In this document: positions 56,220 through 64,000 of the stretch, in pieces
Position numbering within the stretch: the stretch's first letter is position 1
Layout: every line of letters begins with the position of its first letter
Notes under the pieces: generated by a model
Seen by the model: the letters and a program-made list of their open reading frames with translations, nothing else
Told to the model about the DNA's origin: nothing
The model's database searches: none
DNA from: Arctopsyche grandis
Lineage: Eukaryota > Arthropoda > Insecta > Trichoptera > Hydropsychidae
NCBI RefSeq assembly: GCF_051622035.1
Contig: NC_135355.1
Span: 30,134,986 to 30,198,985, forward strand
Direction: 5' to 3'
Length of the DNA: 64,000 nt
Program-made: the position numbers and the translations under genes

Positions 56220-56350
56220 TAGAGTACGGTTAGCCAAGGTGCCGCTCATTGTTCAATTGTTGTAAATGCTTTGTAAAAAAGGTTCGGCAAACCTTTAACA
56301 ATGCATTTACAACATTTGAACAATGAACGGCACCTTGGTTATCCGGGCTT
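56220..56350 (+). mobile_element. hairpin MITE 'TAGAGG' copy 4, 131 bp, 10-bp TSD
   Basis: Starts tagagtacggttagcc, ends ttatccgggctt. Perfect duplication taattatgag at 56210-56219 and 56351-56360. The stem runs almost end to end (ccaaggtgccgctcattgtt against gaacaatgaacggcaccttgg). A further end fragment of the family is at 56455-56495. Confidence 0.75.
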
Positions 56351-56499
56351 TAATTATGAGCGTTTATAAGAATTGCAAATATATTTTTGAGCTCTTTTTC
56401 CTATTATGCTGTATATTAACATTAGAATAATATAATACTATGTTTACTACAACTTTTTTACAACAATTGAACATTGAGCGGCGCGCCTTGGGTCCGTAC

Positions 56500-58791
56500 T
56501 CAAATAATAGCGTATTGAAATTTATATAAAACAATTTTGAAGATGATATATTGACATGATAGATATGTATATCGTATCGTAACATTTTACATACAATGAA
56601 ATTATTTATAATAATATTATAAACATTGAAACACATCCTTGAACTTACAAATACGAAATAAGTCAAGTGCTGACTCAACTGTTAATTCAATCAAAGAAAA
56701 GAACATAAGTTAATTAAAAAATAAAATAAATAATTTTGTTATAATCATCGAATGAGTAAACAAATCAATTAACTTGAGATATGTTGGTGCGCCATACATA
56801 CATACATATGTGAATTCAATTTGGTGATGTACAGTGCCATCTATGAAATTAATCATCAACTAAGTCGTAGTAAAAGCAGTTTTAATTTTTTATTGGTAGG
56901 AATTATCAGCATCCGAAAAAAAAATATTAAAATAATAAGAAAATTCAATTTGTAAATAAAAAAGCGAATATGATGCATGACAGAAGTATTTTAAAAGTAA
57001 ATAATGAATAATAATTTGCATGTAGAAGAAGCCATGACATTTAACCAATTAAGTGATGGAAAATTTAATTCTATGTATGTACATTGTTATTTTTATTGTC
57101 TTAAAATTTCATGTATTTTTATCGTTACTAGCTATCACAACCATTATTTGAAGATTCATTATTTTTAAACTGTTAATATTGGGAATCTTATTTTCTTTCG
57201 TACGATGTTCAAAAATAGATTTTTATGATCATTTAACTGCATATTATTTTTAATTCAGCAATGGTAAATATGTATAGCGCTCTTTAGCCAGAAATAATAT
57301 TGATAAAAATACACTCAAACAAACATGATTGAAATGTATTTATGTTACACAATATAAAATTATAAATACTCAAAAGCAGTTATTATTAGAAATCTTTACA
57401 GTAAGTATATATGTATGTAGATTGTAGATGTATAGAATTAGGCGAATTCTGTCAACATGTTTATTAGTTAATCAGTTATGTCATCCCATTTAATTTTTTC
57501 TTCTCACTGACGTCAACAGGCTGGTGGAAAGCCAACTTCACACCCGCCAAATTCACGGGAACTGCCTGACTAGTTTCCAAGAATAGAAGCGTTTTCATGT
57601 CCAGAACAATTAACTGGGAGGCGTTTCACTATTTTTTATCACAGAAAATAAAATATCTAAACAATGTTTATTAATACATAACTAGGCGCAGTATCTTTCT
57701 TATTATCATTTTTCAAAATGTAAGTGTATAATGGAAAAATGAAACTACAATTGAAATTAATTAATTCAATAATGTATTATGGAATCAATAAGCAGTGAGA
57801 AAAATACATACGCAGTTTATTCGAAAATTTACAAAGCGATTTATAATATAAATATAACAAGTATTTACACTATACAATAAGCAAACAATTGTCTTTTCAA
57901 TTAATTAAAAGAAAAAAATTAGAATACAACCGAAACAGTCTTATACTGGCATATACATAGTATAATATAATATTATAATTGGTTCGAAGCCGTTATATAT
58001 GTATATGGAGTAATTGTTACCCGTTTCACAACTACACATAAGTATGTATATAAATTTCGTTCCTTATATCCATTACTTGGTCCATGATACAATCATTGAG
58101 CAAAAATTATCAAAAGACATAGAATTTCTTACGATAGTAAATATATAGAGTTGAGACAGATTAAATATCATTCCATCTTTTTATTAAATTCTATCATTGA
58201 TCCATCAATTTTTATATTGTCAAATACAAACATCATCACCCTGTAATAACGATTGTGCTTTTACTACTCAGTATAAACTAAAAACTATAAAAAAAAAGTT
58301 ATCTACTCAAGATGTTATATCAGGTAAAACAGTTTATATAATAAAAAGGTTTCAAAGAACACACAATTATACTCCTTGCTATGAGTTTGACATGTATCGG
58401 AGCATACATAATATATTTTGACCGCCTCTTGAATATGTATATTATTTTTTCCCATGTTTGTGTACAAATAAATATGTACATATATAGTATATTAGTGACA
58501 GTATATTCCTTGATCATACATTAAATTTTATAAAATTTCAATGACATCTATCTGCGTATATGTACATATATCTGAATTAGATTATTAGAAAAAGGTATAG
58601 ATTGAAAAAATGACATAAAATAACAAACTTGAATTAATAATATTGATAAGCAAACATGTATATGAACAAAGGTAAGCTCTTTTAATATTATTATACAAAA
58701 AGTGAACTATGATTATAGTTCAACTGGCCCGCAATTACATAATTAAAGCAGCAATAAAAAATATTACAATAGGATGAACGATGAAAAATCT
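56500..58791. other. intergenic and 3' flank of the SMYD gene
   Basis: AT-rich; no coding signal. It should hold the SMYD 3' UTR (a minus-strand AATAAA lies near 58176). Confidence 0.5.
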
Positions 58792-61700
58792 TTAATTTTC
58801 TAAAGAACACTGCATGAGCAATGGAACCAGCACATCCTTCCATAAAGTGTGCTGTTGCCCGTGCGTAATTTTAAGTATGTCAGACGCTTTTTCCAAAGAG
58901 ATTCGAGCTTCTTTCGGCTTACACGTGAACAATTGTAGCTTTCCAAGCTTCATATATAGTAAACCAAATAATGGGTGTCTCTCGCCGTAATAATTCCTAT
59001 AAATGCAAGGCCGTTATAATCAAAATTCAATCAATATTATTCAAAACGAACTAAACAAAGTCTACAAACTTGAATCCAGGCAATAATAAATTTGCATAGT
59101 GCACTGCTTGATCCCAAAATTGAAACTGAATGCATCCGTCCAAAGCCAAATCCAAAGTTTGCACTCGGTATATGGATAGTGGATGTAAGACGTTTTCTTG
59201 CCGATCCAAACACGTTCGACACACGTCTACATCTGAATAGTAATTGCTAAGGCATTAAAATAAGTAGATGGTAACATTTTCGTTATGACAACTTAAATAT
59301 TGTATTTACAAAGGATACATGATGTGGATTTGTTTTTCATATTCTGCAACTGTTCATACGTAAAGTCCATAGTCTCTTTGAATTTCTTTACAAAGTCTTT
59401 TTCAACAATGTGCCCACATTTGGGACATTCTAAAATTCGTCCCTCGTTGAGGGAAATGCTACTCAGATCATCAATCAAATAATCATGAGTATTAGTTTTA
59501 TCAGATGGTTCAATAGACAATTTGATGTCTTCACGCCATGGAATTTGAATTGGATAATCACATGAATGGTTCGGACATTTGGCAGCATGCATCAGGGACA
59601 TCTGTTCAGAATCTGAAATCACAGTATTTTTAAATTTTAAATTACCATGGTACCATTACAGGTTGCCCAAAAGAGACAGGTATGGCCAAATTTGTACATA
59701 TATACTACTATATATAAATTTATAGCATAGTTCAAATAATGGTGACAAATAGAAGGTAGGTGGCCAATTTGAGGAATTGTTTCAACAATGAAAGTAGATA
59801 AATTGACAAACACTGATAGGAAACGATCGACCTGGAGCACATATATTCAAGGTCTGACCAGCAACACTGCTGGGCCAGAGTTTGAACCCGCGTTTCTGTT
59901 GTGCGTTGTACCCGCGTTAAAAGTACATATGTATGTACGTTGCTGACAAACTCTACGAGTCGTAAACAATGTGTGTCGCGAATATCCAGAGGTTACGATG
60001 CTCTGCATTACACTATATTTATATATAATACATATATAACTTTATTTTAATTCTTGTATCAATTCCTTTCCGAAGTCACGTCCGTTGAAATCAATGGGCA
60101 CAAGGCTAGTAATGTATATAAAAATGGAGGCGATGTAGGCGGGTATGTGCGAGTGCATCGACAAGTATGGAGATTTCAAAAAAACAAATTTTATAATACA
60201 GCGTGACGACTAATCGTGCCGAGGAGACGCGGGGTAGTGGGGAAGTAGGGGGGTATAGAGCGTCTGATATGTGCTCCTGATATTGAGCGCCGAGCAACGG
60301 GTGACGTCAGCGTCAGATGCACCTAACATAAGCAACGGCCACAAAACTAGTTTATTTATAATTTTGGACCATTGGGGCATTACAGGAAGAACCTAATGGA
60401 CCATAATGGTCTGTATAAGAAAATAAAAATTCATAAGAATATAAAGAAAAAAGCAAAAGCAGAGAAATATGATAAAAAACAAAAGAAATATGTATTATAC
60501 TATCGAAGATTGCATATAAATTTATATGTAATTATGTATGTAATAGATATAATCTAATTACTAATTAGATTACATTTATGTAAATCGTGTTGTATATTCA
60601 AGAATTACATATGTTATGAGTGGGTCTACGTGACGAGCCAGAATGTTAAATTACAGAAAACACAAATATCGGAAGGCAAATATCGAAAATCGAAAGATCT
60701 TACAACTAGGATACAACAGGAACAGGCTTTTCCTCCCGTATTAATGTGCGTGCGCAGAATACGGGAGGAAAAGCCTGTTCCTCTTGTTCCTGTTGTACCC
60801 TGCTCGCGCAAATTAAGTGAGTATGTACCGTTTACCATGCAACCTTTTTTTTTGATCTTTCGACTTAAAATCTTTCGATTTTCGATCTTTGCCTTCCGAT
60901 ATTTGTGTTTTCTGTAATTTAACATTCTGGCTCGTCACGGAGACCGGTTATGAGTAGAGGAAGGATACATAGTAAAAAAGGTTCGGCAAACCTTTAAAAA
61001 TGCATTTACAACATTTGAACAATACGCGGCACCTTCTGGGTCCGGGCTTTAGTTATGAGAAATAAAGATTTAATAAATTATTAACAAAATATTTACCCAA
61101 GCAGCGAGAACATTGACATAAGAAGTAGTATGTCATCTCTAGTTCAGTTTGTCTTTCAAATGGTGTATTCAACAAATCAATATATGATATAGAAATCTGA
61201 AAAATACAAAATAAAACAAAATGGAATGAAAAAGAAAATATAACCAAAAACAAACAATGTAATCGAATATATTGAGACTTATCCTTATTATTAATTAAAT
61301 CTTGTATAGTATAAATATTTTAACCATTAATATATGGTGTTCTTTATCGTTTATGACACAAAAAACGTACGAATTAGTTCACATAAAAAAATATCAAAAA
61401 TTGGATAAAACTTACCATGGTAAAAAGTCTCAATAGTGTGGTTTAAAGTCGTCAAAAATTTTATATAGAATCTTAAAAAATCTTTGCAAAAAATACAGTA
61501 CATGTTCATTTTAATTACGTTAAACTGCCCCCCGTTTCGGTTCAATTGAAAACTTTTGGGCGAATTTGAAATTACCTTTGAGAAGTCGAGCGCAGGCATG
61601 TCAACCAGTGTTCTAATATTAATTGTTGTGCCATGGAAGATGGCCACAGCGTTGGGTTCGCACGAATGGTCCAAGATAGATGTACCGAGGTATATTCCAG

Positions 61701-63970
61701 TGCCGACAGACAACATTTCGGGGTCTAGAATGGTGAAACCATTTATGCACATCTGCAATTTAAAATTTCTAAGTGAAAATTCACATTTAAATGAAAAATA
61801 TTATAAAATGCATTCCTATTTGAAATCGTAGCATTAATTGTACATTACGTAGATCCAACATATCACTTTTTTCAAGAGTGAATGAAAACTGTTCCATCGA
61901 CAAAAGTACCGTATGACTTTTATCACTTTTATTTTAAGAGTTCATGACTCTAAAACTTTACATGGAGATGAATTTAGAATACTTCTAAAAGTCCGTTTAT
62001 ATTAACCAGCTATGCAAGTCAACAACTAGGCAGAGCACTGCACGGAAGAGACTACTTCTATTCATACTATACAGCACCGCTCATTTTTGGCACGTTCATA
62101 CTAGTTTTGTTTGAGTGCAAGGTAAAATCAGCTAACATATATTTACATTACAAAGCGCGACGATACAGCGAAATATTGTTTAGGTCGTATCGTCGAGTCA
62201 ATATTGTTACAATAAGACGTTTCTGATAAAATTCAAATGCGCATGACAGCACTTTAGATAGTACGGGTGCACTCGCCACTATAACATTACTTCATGCTCG
62301 AACACAGTGGCCAAAGAAAAGCAATACTGTTTGATACGTTTCGGTGACATATACTGCCGTATAATATAGTGTCGGTACTGCTGTTACTTATACGCCACAT
62401 ATGTACATATGAATGTGTCTATATTGAGTGTGTTAAATAATATTTTTCGTACTGCTATTTATTAACATGCAGTTACCAGCTTGAGTTGTACTGATACGTA
62501 TAAACAAACCTTCAAAGGTAACATAAAAATGTTGCTTTTGATGAAAATTAGATTTACTAGGTTTACTAATATAACGATGTACACCAGAGAAATGTTATAA
62601 TAATAGAAGTGGCTTTAGGCGTTATATTGTTGTCAAGTGACGATTGTCCAGACATTCCTAAATAATTTTAGCATCAGTCATATTTGATGCTTGGTGGTCG
62701 ACGTATGTCTAATAAAAACTTCTCTGGGCAAGGGAAATGGGTAAGTGCATCGTTAAAAATTGCACGATGCATTCAAAAACACACAATAAACAACATGGGA
62801 TACATTTTTACAAGTAAGTTGATCATTTAAGTAACATATTATTCAATTAACATCGTATATGAAAGTTTTCATGAAAGCGTCATGGCGACAGCTAGCATTC
62901 AGCAATAGCATACGTATACGCGTACACTATTGCATAGTTATGGAAACGGTACGCGTGTTATTGAAACAAGAAATGTATTCTAAAGGGCGCTTCTATTATT
63001 ATAACATTTTTCTGATGTACACTGTCCATCTAGAAAACTAACCCTTCCATAGATACCCATAAGTTCAGCCGAATTTGGCAAAGATATGTCAGTTATAAAC
63101 TCGAATAAAACAGCACACAAACATGTGAAGTGTTCCATACGACGATTGTCCATTTTAATGTCTTGATAATCTGTAAGCAATTTTTTAAATAAAATAAAAA
63201 TTATGTTATATTACCTACGTATTCAAAACGTAAATATAACCAAGATAACATACGCGACATTAGATCTTTCCATACTCGGAATGACTTCTCCGTGTAGTGT
63301 CCCCGAACATGGCCACCACCGACGGCGAGCTTTCGTATCAATTTCGCCAGAAGACGGGCAGCATCAGGGAGAACTCTTGGCAGTACTCGTTTAAAACCTG
63401 AACACTCATGCTAAATGCGATCGAATAGTTATAATATTAGATGATAAATACAATTGTAAATAGCCTCACTGAATGTGGATGGGATACAAAGTCTATGCAA
63501 TATTTATAGTTAAAAATCTGGCAACACAATGTTGAGGATATTCACAACTAGTATATAACATATAACTCAGAATTTGTCAAATGGTAACATTGGAAGCTAC
63601 CTTTTTATAATTTTCTCTATTTTATATGTATATACTATGCATGCAGTAATAGAAATATTAACGAACGGTATCTATGTACTATTTTTTAAAGGTGACTGGA
63701 GCAGTACATGCTGGGCATATAAAACAATATTTATGCAGTTAGGTAAACAGTTTTTAAACATAGGATTTTTATCAAAAAAATTCTGCATAAACACAAAGCA
63801 TTCCAATATGTACCTGCCGTTGCCCTCATTTATTATTAATTAATAATCCAATTAAATTTTTTAGTATATTAGATTTTAGTAACACCTTATGTTCAGCCCA
63901 TGCCTCTTTCTGGCAAATTCTTCCGCAGTAATAAATATAATGACATCCGGAACATTTTAGGACTTTTGTT
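58792..63970 (-). CDS. SMYD-family SET/MYND methyltransferase (last eight exons)
   Basis: SMYD proteins are lysine methyltransferases whose SET domain is split by a MYND zinc finger. Exons from the 5' side: 63970-63886, 63410-63254, 63170-63043, 61752-61576, 61196-61097, 59612-59310, 59232-59070 and 58996-58792, joining in frame to about 438 residues. Visible parts: MYND C-terminal half LKCSGCHYIYYCGRICQKEA; linker RVLPRVLPDAARLLAKLIRK; YQDIKMDNRRMEHF; SET core GTGIYLGTSILDHSCEPNAV and ISISYIDLL; post-SET cysteines FLCQCSRCL; a CPKCGH pair; a helical C-terminal domain ending KLGKLQLFTCKPKEARISLE and ITHGQQHTLW. Best match by memory is the SMYD3-like insect group. The usual GEE before ISY is replaced by ALDFSK, perhaps a subgroup trait. 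The end of exon 6 could be 59319 instead of 59310. The N-terminus lies beyond the right edge. Confidence 0.93.
60621..60947. mobile_element. foldback element F4 with 70-bp stem, 8-bp TSD
   Basis: In a SMYD intron. Arms 60629-60698 and 60870-60939 are complementary with one mismatch (cgtgacgagccagaatgtta at the tip). A second inner palindrome pairs 60713-60742 with 60758-60796 (ggcttttcctcccgtatt). Flanked by gttatgag at 60613-60620 and 60948-60955. A one-arm relative is at 29430-29500. Confidence 0.75.
60956..61048 (+). mobile_element. hairpin MITE 'TAGAGG' copy 5, truncated
   Basis: Starts tagaggaaggatacatag and ends gggtccgggctt, followed by a third copy of gttatgag (61051-61058). One stem arm is largely missing. 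It is inserted directly beside F4. Confidence 0.65.
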
Positions 63971-64000
63971 CTGTAAAAAATATCAATATGAGAATATGGA

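Larger units (their letters stand above)
55403..56447. mobile_element. 1-kb element with about 95-bp inverted ends and TA flanks
   Basis: 55403-55496 and 56353-56447 are about 90% identical inverted repeats (gtaaacatagtattatatta at the tip). TA flanks both ends (55401-55402, 56448-56449), suggesting a Tc1/mariner-type element. The interior has two perfect hairpins: 55540-55576 (16-base stem) and 55815-55870 (17-base stem). TAGAGG MITEs are inserted at its right arm (56079-56350). No transposase. Confidence 0.65.

Overview
This is a 64 kb, AT-rich window of an insect genome (spliceosomal introns, GT-AG junctions, Brinker, Extradenticle, and many DNA transposons and non-LTR elements). Gene content and transposon style fit a holometabolous insect. 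Lepidoptera or a close relative is my best guess, but nothing seen is decisive.

Layout, left to right. 1.1-5.4 kb, + strand: the 3' six exons of extradenticle/PBX (TALE homeobox). 5.4-10.2 kb: its AT-rich 3' flank with Helitron-like and hAT-type elements. 10.3-11.6 kb, +: a secreted cysteine-rich DUF4789-type protein. 12.7-15.0 kb, +: a five-exon gene resembling the centriole duplication factor Ana2/STIL. 16.3-18.05 kb, +: a complete five-exon ATG5. 18-27 kb: intergenic, with Helitron-like and foldback elements, a 42-bp minisatellite and other repeats. 27.65-28.47 kb, - strand: brinker, an intronless GC-rich gene encoding the BMP-pathway repressor, inside a CpG-rich island reaching 29.3 kb. 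29.5-34.1 kb: a transposon cluster (Helitron-like element with a 15-bp minisatellite, non-LTR fragment, LTR-retrotransposon gag with a tRNA-Pro-like primer site, hAT MITE). 34.1-58.8 kb: gene-poor, with a possible brinker enhancer at 34.8 kb, PIF/Harbinger elements, a near-complete RTE-type LINE with an open 1029-aa ORF, a piggyBac-like MITE and a 1-kb inverted-repeat element. 58.8-63.97 kb, -: the last eight exons of a SMYD-type SET/MYND methyltransferase, which continues past the right edge.

Two observations stand out. First, exactly three matches to the fly Mad/Medea/Schnurri silencer element GRCGNC-N5-GTCTG were found by eye in the window, and all three lie around brinker (27331, 28972, 34802). 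This suggests the BMP-to-brinker repression circuit is conserved here. Second, several foldback (hairpin) element families share short termini and precise 8- or 10-bp target duplications but carry different long internal stems, and some are nested in one another at the same site.

The protein-coding genes are unrelated in function and look like ordinary neighbours. Everything was read by eye, so exon borders rest on splice consensus plus remembered family sequences, and no database search was possible.
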